Assembly (NCBI GenBank): GCA_025642065.1
Contig: JAODUP010001042.1
Location: forward strand, 120,001 to 184,000
Length of the DNA stretch: 64,000 bases
Direction: 5' to 3'
Source of the DNA: Paralvinella palmiformis
Lineage: Eukaryota > Annelida > Polychaeta > Terebellida > Alvinellidae
Position numbers and translations under genes: made by a program. Under the pieces are notes generated by a model. The model saw only the letters and a list, made by a program, of their open reading frames with translations, ran no database searches and was not told where the DNA came from. The number at the start of each line of letters is the position of its first letter. Position 1 is the first letter of the stretch. This document shows, in pieces, positions 47,735 through 58,576 of the stretch.

Positions 47735-48700
47735 AGCGAGTCTGTGAATTGGTTAATTAGAGATTGATGTAGTAAACGCATAAATTAGTCAGTTATGGAA
47801 TCAAAAGACAAGTGAGTAGAAAAGATTTTTTTTTAAATTCTGACAAAGTAATTAAGTATATGAGTGCGTGAGTATTGTGTTCAGTAACAATGTTTGTCCA
47901 TTATGGATGATGTGAGGTATTGTACATTACTCAAGGAAATTAAGTAATAATTTCTATTATATTGTATTTTTATAAACATACCCATACATAAGGACAACAC
48001 CGTTTTAATTCTAGATTGGTAAGGCAGGTAATATTTCTGACGACCATATCAGCACCGATGTAAATGTAATAACGATAAAACTGTCTAAGGTGGCAACCCA
48101 AAGCAGTATACATATATAGGTGAAATTTACGTACTGTGATTCGATTATAACTGATGAATGGCCATAATCAATATAATATGAGCGCCATGGCAGACCATTC
48201 ACATAATGGCAAAGGGTGATAAATGGTGCTGTGACATTTAACATAGCCTCTACTGAATTCGCCTTTTGTGTACAAATCACGTTGAGCACGACTTGGTAAA
48301 AGGGTGGATCGATCCAACGACCTGTTTATAGTTCTACTCACGGTTATACTAAGTGGTATTTTTCATTCGGATTTAACCTTGATATCTAGTCGGAATAGTT
48401 ATGCTAGTTAACAGCTTTATCTCCGCTATTAATTTTAAATTCATTTGTTATCTATAATTAAACACGCAACCTGTTTTCCTGTAAGCATCATTATTCCGCG
48501 AATAGTCTAGTCCAACTGATTACTTCTCTAATTTTCCAATAATCAAATACTTGAGCAATAACTCACCACAAAATAAACATATTGTGTTCTGGTCGAGTAA
48601 AATTGCAGTTATTGTCAAAATAAAATTGAAAAATATATTTCTTCTACCTAGTGGCTTGCATTGGCTAATGATTTTTTGTTATAGTAATGTCACTTATTAT
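47735..48700 (+). repeat. Block P4, copy 5
   Basis: CATAAATTAGTCAGTTATGG, TTTGTCCATTATGGATGATG, TATCAGCACCGATGTAAATG, ATGAGCGCCATGGCAGACCA, GGGTGATAAATGGTGCTGTG and ATTCGCCTTTTGTGTACAAA are followed by the core at 48.34-48.45 kb and a CACGCAACCTGTTTTCCTGT end. It is the cleanest P4 copy. The NADAR LINE follows directly. Confidence 0.88.
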
Positions 48701-48719
48701 ATGATTAACAGGTTGTAAA

Positions 48720-50060
48720 TAAGGAAGAACATGTAGAGACAGAATTGGAGATGTCCTTCAATTATCTGGAAACGAACATTCCTGAAATGGAATGCAAGGT
48801 GAAAGAATTCAGTTCCTCACGTAATGAACAGAAGGCATGAATATCCTCACCGGAAGATAAGCAGCGTGAGAATTGAGTCACACAATATGAGAGCCAGTCT
48901 CATATTTACAGTACTCCTAGAAGTAGATGGGGCAACAGGCATCAGAAAGGTGTTCAAATAACTGTTTGTACATCATAGACTGGAAAACCGTCTATGATGT
49001 ATATCGTAGTAAGATGTACACAGTACAGTGCAGAACATATACAAGGAGAAGTCCACCTGTCCACAAATTTTAAAAGGAGGAGTATTATCGAGAGACCAAT
49101 CGTTAATATATATAGTCGAGCCGTGATAGCGCAGTTAGTTAGAGCGTAGGACCCGTAGCCGAAGGGTCGCGGGTTCCAATATCCGGGCGCTGCAATGTTG
49201 TAATGTGGCGACCGGTTCACTCATCCATAAAATGAGTGCCTAACAGGACGCGATGGCTATGTGTTTGAGTAACGCTTTGCGCCTATAATGGCAGCATGCG
49301 TTGTATGCTCCCTTTTGAGTTGAGATGTGTGCTGCGTGGAAACAGGTCTGAGTCAGGGATAATAATACCGTACAGCGCCTCAGAACAGGGTTGCCTGATT
49401 CTGGCGCTATATAAACATGGATTATTATTATATTATATATATTATTATTATATATACTAGTTATTACCCGAAATTCCTATATGGTCGACAGCCTTGACGC
49501 AACCCCCCTCGCTATCAGGGATAAGCTAACTTTCGACACTCACCACGGCACCTGTCCATTTAGTACTTTTGACAAGTGCAAACTCGAAATTGATGGCTGG
49601 TACTATTCTTACGTTAAACAGTATTTCCAACAGGCGAAGAGTGTATTTTGCAAGGATGCATTCGGTGCTGGTGCAATAATGTTGGCTATGGATCCTGACA
49701 GGATCAAACGTATTGGTAAGCACGTCCGCGGCAGAAAACAATCGGCCAAATAGCAACTCGAGGTGATGGAAATAGCCTTGCGTGCGAAAATGAACAGAAT
49801 AACAGTCTTCCGGAATAACAGATTAGCACAGATAAAAGCCACCGAGTGGGGGCAAACGCTTATAACAACTTCTGGTGTGTATTTCGTCGACCGCAATATA
49901 AAGATTTAGTGATTACTGCTACTAGAATGGACTGAACAACCTCGGAAAACTACTGGATACCACACGTGATGAGAACACTCCTTCAGATTAGCCTTGAACT
50001 GTGATGTCATTATGGTCATTCCGAAACAAAATCCGTTAATTACACATCTTACGCGTGATA
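48720..50060 (+). pseudogene. LINE ORF1 remnant with NADAR domain (copy 3, best preserved)
   Basis: The left part (48.72-49.06 kb) is the same ORF1 DNA as 24.0-24.45 kb. After the nested SINE, the frame at 49,459-49,752 reads RNSYMVDSLDATPLAIRDK, then the NADAR N-terminus CPFSTFDKCKLEIDGWYYSY, then VKQYFQQAKSVFCKDAFGA and IMLAMDPDRIKRIGKHVRG. In NADAR proteins this corresponds to the SNF-PC-I--DG-tY-svEqyfqa-K strand and helix, and to the DP---KRLGR-vrG helix. After a stop at 49,751, MEIALRAKMNRI (the M-ralraKF helix) and NGLNNLGKLLDTTRDE near 49.93-49.98 kb (the G-N-LG-LLMEvRDE helix) follow in shifted frames. So the domain is almost whole but frame-broken. The Glu expected in the svEqyf motif is Lys here. 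Confidence 0.8.
49114..49454 (+). mobile_element. tRNA-derived SINE
   Basis: A tRNA-like head of about 75 bp carries an A box TAGCGCAGTTAG (49,127-49,138) and a B box GGTTCCAATATCC (49,172-49,184). An unrelated body of about 180 bp follows. The 3' end has CAGCGCC at 49,373-49,379 and GGCGCTATATAAACATGG from 49,403, then an ATT-rich tail. AGCGCC and GGCGCT pair as a stem. The body rules out a plain tRNA gene. It interrupts the ORF1 of the NADAR element, so it is younger. ATATATA words flank it, but the AT-rich site prevents a firm target-duplication call. Confidence 0.88.
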
Positions 50061-50372
50061 ACTCTTGAATCCGGCAATTTCAATTCCTGCTGTTGAATAA
50101 TTATCTTCAGTAATACAAGTAGTATCGAGTTTTTATAGATGTTTTATTATTTATTTGACATGGACTCTATTGTCTTGTACGTTTGATATATGTGCGGACA
50201 TATACTACGAATAGGATTATGTTTAGATATAGGTTATACAGGACTATTTCTTTAATTGACTGATTGTTGCTATTGTTTTCTATTACGTATTGTTGCTTTG
50301 AAGAATGGCCATACGCCATGCGAAATTACTGCTTCGGTAACCAATTATAATAATGGTAAAGGGTGATAAATG
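50061..50372 (+). other. Spacer with sequence shared with 63,345-63,420
   Basis: GAATGGCCATACGCCATGCG, AAATTACTGCTTCGGTAACC and ATAATGGTAAAGGGTGATAA (50.30-50.37 kb) are nearly identical to 63.34-63.41 kb. In both places a TGAG array begins at the same point. The run resembles the GAATGGCC...GGGTGATAAATGG part of P4. Confidence 0.8.
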
Positions 50373-50373
50373 A

Positions 50374-51062
50374 TGAGTGAGTGAGTGAGTGAGCGAGCGA
50401 GTGAGTGAGTGGGTGGGTGGGTGGGTGGGTGTTTGGGTTAGTTGGTTCGGTGGGTTGGAAGAGTGAGTGAGTGAGTGAGTGAGTGAGTGAGTGAGTGAGT
50501 GAGTGAGGAGGAGGAGGAGTGAGTGAGTGAGTGAGTGAGTGAGTGAGTGAGTGAGTGAGTGAGTGAGTGAGTGAGTGAGTGAGTGAGTGAGTTAGTGAGT
50601 GAGTGAGTGAGTGAGTGAGTGAGTGAGTGAGTGAGTGAGTGAGTGAGTGAGTGAGTGAGTGAGTGAGTGAGTGAGTGAGTGAGTGAGTGAGTGAGTGAGT
50701 GAGTGAGTGAGTGAGTGAGTGAGTGAGTGAGTGAGTGAGTGAGTGAGTGAGTGAGTGAGTGAGTGAGTGAGTGAGTGAGTGAGTGAGTGAGTAGTGAGTG
50801 AGTGAGTGAGTGAGTGAGTGAGTGAGTGAGTGAGTGAGTGAGTGAGTGAGTGAGAGTGAGTGAGTGAGTGAGTGAGTGAGTGAGTGAGTGAGTGAGTGAG
50901 TGAGTGAGTGAGTGAGTGAGTGAGTGAGTGAGTGAGTGAGTGAGTGAGTGAGTGAGTGAGTGAGTGAGTGAGTGAGTGAGTGAGTGAGTGAGTGAGTGAG
51001 TGAGTGAGTGAGATGAGTGAGTGAGTGAGTGAGTGAGTGAGTGAGTGAGTGAGTGAGTGAGT
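50374..51062. repeat. (TGAG)n tetranucleotide array
   Basis: About 690 bp of almost pure TGAG, with short interruptions: GGGT units at 50.41-50.46 kb, GAG triplets at 50.51 kb, and single-base slips near 50.79, 50.85 and 51.01 kb. Frames of 168 and 348 codons on the - strand are Thr-His-Ser-Leu translations of the array, not genes. Confidence 0.97.
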
Positions 51063-51064
51063 TG

Positions 51065-51830
51065 TATAAGTACTTATAGAAGATAAGTGATGGTACAAAC
51101 TGGATATTTCTCGTGGAATACAGGTGATAATTTATGTAGTCTTCTATTGACAAACATATCCCCTGACAATGAAAATGGCGCCATTCTTCTTTTGTCGGAT
51201 TATAAATATTTGTGACAAAAAGGAAATGACATCTATAAACATATTGCAGATGAATTGTAAAATCGAGATAAATGGGATCGTGACATTCAATATAATGGAT
51301 ACTCAATTGCGCCTTCTGTGTATGAATCAAGTATATAGCACGACAATGGTAGTTCCTTCTAGTTCCAATCATGTTAGACTAGGTAATCATTCTTATTCAA
51401 ATTTAAAGCGGACATCTATTCGGAATAGTCACACTAGTCAACAACCTCTTAAATATTCCCTTATCGCAGCTATTAATTTTAAAGTCATTTGTTTTATATA
51501 ATTAAACACGCAACCAATTCCCTTGTAACGACTCTTGTTCAATAATTTCCGTGAATAGATTAACTGATTTTCCGATAATCAAGTTCTATTGTATATGTGA
51601 GTTAAGATAGAATAACCACATTTATTCGGCTAAAGGCAATCAGCCCTGATACTCGATCTGGAAGAAAATCGACGAAATACGAAATAAACATATTGTATTT
51701 CGATCGATTAAATTACATCACGATAGTTATCGTGAAGCCTTCGATTAGATTTAATTGCGGTGTCTGAAAACTTTATTCCGAATAAATTATTATGGGGGAG
51801 TCAGTATGTACTTATTTCTTCAATGAACCG
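51065..51830 (+). repeat. Block P4-prime, copy 2
   Basis: It pairs with 17,080-17,880: GATATTTCTCGTGG, TTTATGTAGTCTTCTATTGA, GACATTCAATATAATGGATA, the CTCAATTGCGCCTTCTGTGT run, and the core at 51.37-51.50 kb. The 110-codon frame at 51,169-51,501 is not kept in the partner. Confidence 0.83.
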
Positions 51831-52466
51831 ACGCTGAGTGACTGTCAAATTTAGTATAATTTAAGTCGATAATTTTAGAGTTAATGAAATTAAGTCCTAA
51901 CCTATATGGTATTCCATGACAAAATTATTATTAGACATGCACAAAATTGTAATTCAAATTATTAATATAATCATACCAATGAACTAACGATAAATGATTC
52001 AGTTGTTAATTATATTTCCCACTTGTATCTGTAAAATATAAACTAATATGTCAATAATATAAATTAATAGACTTGGTAAAGTATCGTATACCATTATAAT
52101 ATAAAGGATGTCCGGAAATGAATCCCTATTTTATCATATTTCATAATACAGACAAAATGTAGAAATTTTGTTTAAGAAAACAATTTTAATACTGATAAAT
52201 CAAGCTAAGAAAACAAATGCATCCTTTATCACATAATGAGTAATTATGAATTTTAATATGGAAATTATTAAATGCAATTTCAGATGTAATGCTTTTATCC
52301 TGCGGTTTACTATGTCTCTGGTTAGTAATGGAAAGGTTCAGTGGCTAAATGTAAAAATCGGTGAATCAATACGATTTAAATCCATCCCACTCTCAGATCG
52401 AAAAAGTATATATGTATTTCTTTTAATTTTATGCCCAGTTTTCAACAATATGCTATTTTGCATTAA

Positions 52467-52537
<71 letters not shown>

Positions 52538-53196
52538 ATTTTATAACAATTAGTTTATGCATTAATGTAAATTTATGCATTAATGTTTTTGTTTGTTATA
52601 TTTTTCATATGAAAAATATTTAATGAATATATAATAACTTCAGTCAATGAAATATTTGGTGTACAAAATTGCCATAATAAGCATATTGCAAATATCATCT
52701 TAGATTGGTAAGTATCATAGTCAGCTGAATGATACGTACGACAGACGACAATGGGATTCGACCTTATGACAATCAAGCGCACAATAGAATGTCCAACTTA
52801 CTTCATTGTGAATGCCTTTCACTTTATCTAAGAATGCAAATGGAGTTACTGATCGCTATTAAATTTTACCCTACGCCATGGGAAGTTCAATAACTATACA
52901 TGAGAAGCTGTTGATATACTAATAATAATTGATCTACGAGCTTAATTTGTAATATGCTATTCCATTATATTTCAGCAACAAATTTACGCCAAATACACAT
53001 CAACCAATCAACAACAACAAATTAATGATTCATTTCAGGTTTCTTTGAGTAAGTGGTCATTAGCCGACAATAATGACTTGTATTTCTTACCTAAATGTTG
53101 CCAGTTTCTGTGTTCTAGACTACATTTGACTTCTGAAGTGAATTTAGCTTAAATCCATTTGCTCTGTGTCCTTTGCGTCTGATCAATAAAACAAAC

Positions 53197-53200
<4 letters not shown>
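51831..53200. other. AT-rich stretch with (TA)n at 52,469-52,536
   Basis: No gene is recognised. A 125-codon frame (52,246-52,623) runs through the TA repeat and encodes Tyr-Ile runs there. TTATGCATTAATG occurs twice at 52.55-52.59 kb. TTTTTCATATGAAAAAT at 52.60 kb is a short inverted repeat. Confidence 0.5.

Positions 53201-53234
<34 letters not shown>
53201..53234. repeat. (TA)n microsatellite
   Basis: A TA run stands just left of the F2 LINE copy. Confidence 0.95.
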
Positions 53235-53236
<2 letters not shown>

Positions 53237-53279
53237 GGATAGATGAATAGAAAACTAGATAAACATATGATCGAGCATT

Positions 53280-54095
53280 CTATAGAATTGAGATTGAACT
53301 AGCATTACATAGGTCACTTTATGCATCTTCGATTACCCCTAATGGGTCAGTAAATAATCTAGGGGTTATTTTTGACCAATGTATTAACATGCATGAACAT
53401 GTCACATCAGTATGCCGAGCTGCCTACTACCATCTTAAGAACATCCACTGTTTAAAAGCATTCTTGACACAAGAATCACTTGTAACTGTAGTTCATGCCT
53501 TTGTTACATCTCGTATAGACTATTGTAACTCCCTGTTATATGGCATATCTGATTATAACATTAATCGCCTTCAGCGAATTCAGAATAGTGCAGCTCGCAT
53601 TGTAACAAATACTAGAAAATATGATCATATTACCCCCATTCTTCAAAAACTATATTGGCTACCTGTTAGATGGCATATCTATTTTAAGATTCTGTTAATA
53701 ACTTATAAATCTATTAATGATATGGCGCCAGAATACCTGTGTGAACTGGTGTCCATTGGAAAGTGATCCCGAAAACTCAGGTCATCCAGTCAGATACTAT
53801 TGCAGGTGCCAGTGTCTCGGCTCAAGTCATATGGTGATTGTGCATTTAGTGTTGCAGCCCTCACTTTGTGGAATAAGTTGCCGGCAAATATTAGAAATGC
53901 GTCAACTCTTGGATATTTTAAGTCTATTCTAAAAACACACCTATTTAAGGTCGCTTTCACAGATAAATAATTATTATCTTTTAAATCATTACAGTGTTTT
54001 TACAGACATTATTTGGGGTATTATTATATTACATATTATTTGTACAGCGCCTTTGAATGGCGCTTTATTATATATACATTACTATTATTTATATT
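53280..54095 (+). mobile_element. CR1/L2-like LINE (family F2), + strand 3' end
   Basis: Starts inside the polymerase region: ASSITPNGSVNNLGVIFDQC, then the 125-codon frame 53,389-53,766 with CRAAYYHLKNIHCLKAFLTQ, FVTSRIDYCNSLLYGISDYN, RLQRIQNSAARIVTNTRKYD, LYWLPVRWHIYFKILLITYK and SINDMAPEYLCELVS. After a frameshift, LWNKLPANIRNASTLGYFKS and KTHLFKVAFTDK end at a stop at 53,968-53,970. The 3' UTR has the stem-loop AGCGCC-TTTGAAT-GGCGCT (54,046-54,064) and an ATTATT-type tail. It is a textbook 5'-truncated L2/CR1-like insertion and the best preserved LINE 3' end here. Confidence 0.92.
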
Positions 54096-54199
54096 TACAT
54101 TTTCTTTCTCTGACTATTAATTCTCAGATAATCGTTTTAACGTAAATGTGTGCGTATTACGTAGAAATATTATAAAAACAATGAAAGTGGTAATATGAT

Positions 54200-54740
54200 G
54201 TATATCAGAAAAAAAATATTCCGCGGATTCGCTTTTTGATATTGAAATATTTTCGTTAATAATGTCAATGGAAGGATGTAGATTTTAGGTGTAGAATGTA
54301 AATTAAAACAGGAAAATGGTTATTTAGCAGCATTTATAAACAACGAAAGGCAAAAACTTATGTCATTGTAGAATGTGCGGATAAGATTATAATGCAATAT
54401 GTCCAATATGACTGTAACGTTATGATCCTAGGTGATTTTTAATGTTTATATGTTCAATAAGAAAAATGCCCTTGTAGATTGTCTTGATATAACCGGTTTA
54501 AAGAACATAGTAAAAAAATGAAACTTGTATAAAAGGGAAGCCTTCATTAATAGGTTCAATTATTATAAACAAACCCAAACGTTTTATAAATATTGTTAGT
54601 GCACACACGGAATTAAGCGATTATCATCATCTTGTTTGTAAGTCAACATTTCATTTACCACTACCAACATATAATTACAGAGTTAGAAACATATCGATAT
54701 AAACAACTTTGTTGATGATATTGCTAGAATTCACTATCAC

Positions 54741-54790
<50 letters not shown>

Positions 54791-56480
54791 ATGATATTGT
54801 TATCAATGTGAGTGAAATGAACTTACAATGCAATTATTAAATGTTCAGGTACCCATAAAATCTAGAACAATAAAATGTAACAGAATTCAATACACCTAAG
54901 GTGAATTAAGAAAAGCAATTAATTTCATGCTAAAAAGAAAATATGATCGGTGCAAAAATGAACTAAATTGGAAGAAATATAAATAACAGAGAAATATTGT
55001 TCCAAAATTAAGCCAAAACATATTAATGGGTATTAGCATATTAAATGTTGTAATACTTCTGCTAGTGGTAAGGCTTTGGGGGAAACCGTTAAACCACTTG
55101 TTTCTAATAAATAGATAAATACAAATGATAGTATAATTTTATTGCGAGATGATAATACTGTATTTCAGCCAAATGGAGTCGTGTCTCCTGTTAACAAGTA
55201 ATTTATAAATAAGGCTCTGCATCTTAGTCCAGATGATTCTGTCGATAATAATGATAATGCAGTAAAACACGAAGTACACGATGGTTGTATTTAGAGAAAT
55301 TAAATTGTCAAAAGGCCACAAGTTATGACTTGCTACCATCATAAATATTAAAACTTAATATATTTGTTTACTTATGACTATGTCCATAAATGCAGGTAAA
55401 TATCTCTACGCGCTGAAATATGCAGAAATATGTCCAGTGTTCAAAAAGGGCAACATAATTGAATTATCAAATTACAGACATGTAAGCATTCTACCAACCA
55501 TGTCTAAGATCTTTGAAAGAGACTATATTCAACCCCTTGTTATCTGGTTTTAGTATTTGAAGTTAATGGCAATATGTCAACAATGGTCCTGTATAGGATT
55601 TCGTTATAGGGCCACTGTCATATAATATAATCTCTAATGATTTTCTTGGTGTAGTAGACAATGATGTATATATTTACAATTATGTAGACAACAATTCTCT
55701 GGTACATTCTGGACATGGATATGAACTTCTTAAAAGTAATTAGCTATACAATGTGTACAAAGTTACATCATGCTATGAGTCAAATCACATGAAAGTCAAT
55801 GAAAGTAAATTTCAATGCAATGTGTTCGGTGAAAGCGATAATTTAGAACGACACATATTAGAAATTACGATATTGTCCCTGATGATAATGTAAAAATATT
55901 ACGATTGAAAGTGGATAGGAAATTAATAATACTAGCACGTGTATCACGCAAATCTGCGAAAAGGCTTGACGACAGGTGCACGTTTTATGTAGATTGTCAC
56001 ATGTTCTCGACCAACCTAAGAATTTTTTTTATACAATACTTTTGTTGAAAATTAATTATTGTTCCGCTGTATGGCGTTTTTGTTGTAAAACTAATACATA
56101 GAAAATATATCATATAAGTTCATATAATAATTTATTAGTCAAATATAATAAGATACCATTGTATGTAATAAGGAATCGCAATTTTCTCGAGATCGAATGT
56201 AAAATAATGATTGGCATGTGTCCAGAATAGTTATCAAAGTTTATCACCTTGAAAATGCACGAGTAAATCTACGATCTGAAAACAGTCTAATGATTCCTAA
56301 ATATAAGTAGCATTTAGCAAAAATAACTAACTATAATGGCCCAGTTTATCTGAACGCTTTGCCTAATGATGCTAAGAAAGTAAACAGTTAATATTTTTTA
56401 AATCTCATATACGAGAATACTTACCAAGGTGTAAATGTGGTTTCTGTGCTTATGCAAAATAGATAACATATAATAACTAA
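54200..56480 (+). mobile_element. Decayed LINE ORF2 (family F4), endonuclease to C-terminus
   Basis: Reading rightwards: an endonuclease relic (MILGDF, stop, then KKNALVDCLDITGLKNIVKK, 54.42-54.51 kb), SAHTELSDYHHLVC-like words near 54.6 kb, and a (TA)n run at 54,744-54,787 that splits NFVDDIARIHYHI from the next part. Linker words follow (KRKYDRCKNELNWKKYK, 54.94 kb). STGYDLLPS-type sequence is at 55.32 kb, YAEICPVFKKGNI-like at 55.43 kb, and ISNDFLGVVDNDVYIYNYVD, a relic of motif C, at 55.63 kb. The C-terminus is YNGPVYLNALPNDAKKVNS and EYLPRCKCGFCAYAK at 56.33-56.46 kb. No frame exceeds about 60 codons. It differs in its C-terminus from F1, F2 and F3. Confidence 0.78.
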
Positions 56481-56757
56481 CAAATAGTCATTGGATTAAA
56501 TTTTTTGACTTGTTTGAATTCAAATGAAAATTGAATGTATGATGACAACATGTCATTGTACTTAACCTTTATATAATTCATTGTATATAATATCATTATT
56601 TTATTTATGTCGATTCAATAGCATTAGTCACAAGTTTATAAATAAATGTTTCTGCTTCTTCTCTCTCTCTCTCTCTCTGTCTGTCTATTTGACTGTCGGT
56701 CTATCTCTCCCCCGCCTCTCTCTCTCTCTCCTCTCTCACCCCCCCTCTCTCTCTTGT
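56481..56757. repeat. Spacer with (CT)n/(TCTG)n run at 56,660-56,757
   Basis: AT-rich sequence, possibly the 3' UTR of F4, is followed by a CT-rich microsatellite. The next LINE starts immediately after it. Confidence 0.8.
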
Positions 56758-57185
56758 ATTATTAGCTTATAAATATATTAATGATATGGCAACTGAATAT
56801 ACGTGTGACCTGGTGCCCATTAGAAAGTCATCCAGAAACCTCAGGTCATCCGGGCAGATACTATTGCAAGTACATGTGTCCCAGCTCAAGTCATATGGTA
56901 ATTGTGCGTTCAGTATTGCAGCCCCACTTTGTGGAATAGGTTGCCGGCAGATGTGTCGTCCCTTTAAATTTTAAATCCATTCTAAAAATATACCTGTTCA
57001 AGGTTGCTTTCACAGATAAATAATACTTATCTTTTAAATCTCTTAAAGGTTTTTTTCAGATATATTATTTCGGGTACTATTATATTACATAGTATTAGTA
57101 CAGCGCCTTTGAATGGCGCATCCTAGTAAGGGTGTTGTGTTAAATACATTATTATTATTATTACTATTATTATTATTATTTACTG
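56758..57185 (+). mobile_element. F2 LINE, short 3' fragment
   Basis: AYKYINDMATEYTCDLVPIR and KSSRNLRSSGQILLQVHVSQ are followed by LKSYGNCAFSIAAPLCGIG; the frame is lost and KIYLFKVAFTDK returns, with its stop at 57,021-57,023. The 3' UTR repeats the AGCGCC-TTTGAAT-GGCGC stem-loop (57,102-57,119) and an (ATT)n tail at about 57,147-57,180. It parallels 53,700-54,095 at the DNA level and is a separate insertion. Confidence 0.88.
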
Positions 57186-57404
57186 AATTATGAGTAACTG
57201 ACTAAATGACTCAACCATTTATTCATTCATTTTATTAAACAATCATTCACTCACTTACTCACCAACCCTCATATTCATCAAACACACTGTTTCACTTTGA
57301 TTACTCTAATATGACACCAAAAAGCCAAATAACATGCATTCTTCTAAAGTAATCTGTGTGTCTGGCTGTGTATGTGTGTGTATCTGTCTGTGTGTCCCTG
57401 TGTG

Positions 57405-57800
57405 TTTTTAGCGATGTGGAATAAGGTACCGGCACAGAGATTCTCGAAGCGCGAATTAAAACTCTGCACGTTTCTTCATGTGTAATATCGTTACCAGTGC
57501 CTAAGCCGCCAAGCAAAAAAGGGGGGCATCACCTACAGCCGCACGAGGTGCCATCCAGGGTTTCTATTCCCGAATCAGGAGTATTTGTGATGTTTAAGAG
57601 CGTACTGTGCCTGCTACAGTCATTTAAATGCTGGATAACCAGGCCTATCACTTAAACGGAGTCCACCCAAAGACGCAAATAGTGCACGGAATATACAGCT
57701 CTAGATCAACTTTTCTTAGAACGCATGGACCTGGAAACATACAGTCTCCACGCACAGAAAAGGGAACATCTCAACCGCAGCATAATATGCCTTGTGATAT
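57405..57800 (+). repeat. R2 repeat, copy 2 (with right-hand extension)
   Basis: TTTTTAGCGATGTGGAATAA, CTCGAAGCGCGAATTAAAAC, GTGCCTAAGCCGCCAAGCAA and CACCTACAGCCGCACGAGG match copies 1 and 3 with a deletion of about 50 bp. From 57,566 on, TTTCTATTCCCGAATCAGGA and TACAGTCATTTAAATGCTGG match 31.03-31.2 kb. Confidence 0.82.
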
Positions 57801-57919
57801 TTGCTGGAGGGTCAAATACCTCATAAGCATACAAATCCAATAAATTCTATGACCTACTCGTCACTAACCCTCTATATCAAATATTACAAAATTGGTAAAA
57901 AGAAAACACGAACCTCAAT

Positions 57920-58215
57920 CTCTGGCACGGGTAATGTGTGTTTTAGCTGTGTATAATAAGGCACAGATAATCTCGAAACGTGAATTCAAACTCTGAACGT
58001 TTCTTCATGGGACTGAATCCAGAGTGGCGACCTTTCTTGCTGAGACATGTGTAATTTCTCACCAATCCCTAATCCTTCAAGCAAAAACAAAAAGCGAATC
58101 ACCTACAGCCATGGAGTTTGGGAGTAGAACACCCAAGTCAGATCACGGCAGTAGTGAAAATGTTTAGATTAATTATCTAAGCAGCCCTATTTATAGCTAT
58201 TTTTCAATTGATGTA
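57920..58215 (+). repeat. R2 repeat, copy 3
   Basis: It begins near CTGGCACGGGTAATGTGTGT and is nearly colinear with copy 1 at 37,632-37,905, to the TTTATAGCTATTTTTCAATT end. It lies about 530 bp right of copy 2, in the same orientation. Confidence 0.9.
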
Positions 58216-58576
58216 TCTTTCTTCAAAGCAATACTATATAAACTATATAACCTAATTGTCACTGTCTGGGTGTCTCGATCTGGAGCATTCAACCTATACT
58301 CAATATAGCAGTCAGACGTACACTAACACTTAGCCTGATACAAATAAAAGTATCCAACGGTAGCAAGCTATGTACACCATCAAATATTCTATAATCCTAT
58401 AACAAACAGTTCAGTTGAACTGGATCCAAATTTGATAGTCTTCATTACCAATACAAATATCTTAATGGGCGGAGGATATTTCGCGGAATTATGTTTATTC
58501 CCAGATCAATCTAATGCTTAAACTAATACTACTAGAAATTATATCTCTATGTGTGTGTGTGTGTGTGTGCGTGCGT
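58216..58576. other. Spacer ending in (GT)n at 58,553-58,576
   Basis: No gene is recognised. The GT run marks the left edge of P3 copy E. Confidence 0.6.

Noticed and set aside
49114..49190. Possible functional tRNA gene
   Set aside because: A and B boxes are present, but the B box carries extra bases, the cloverleaf is imperfect, and the head is followed by a SINE body and tail.
50326..51372. 348- and 168-codon open frames on the - strand, and the similar 172-codon frame at 4,642-5,160
   Set aside because: They are translations of the TGAG tetranucleotide (Thr-His-Ser-Leu repeats). A 4-bp repeat without stops gives long frames automatically.
52246..52623. 125-codon + strand frame
   Set aside because: A third of it is a Tyr-Ile run encoded by (TA)n. 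The remainder has no known motif or second copy.
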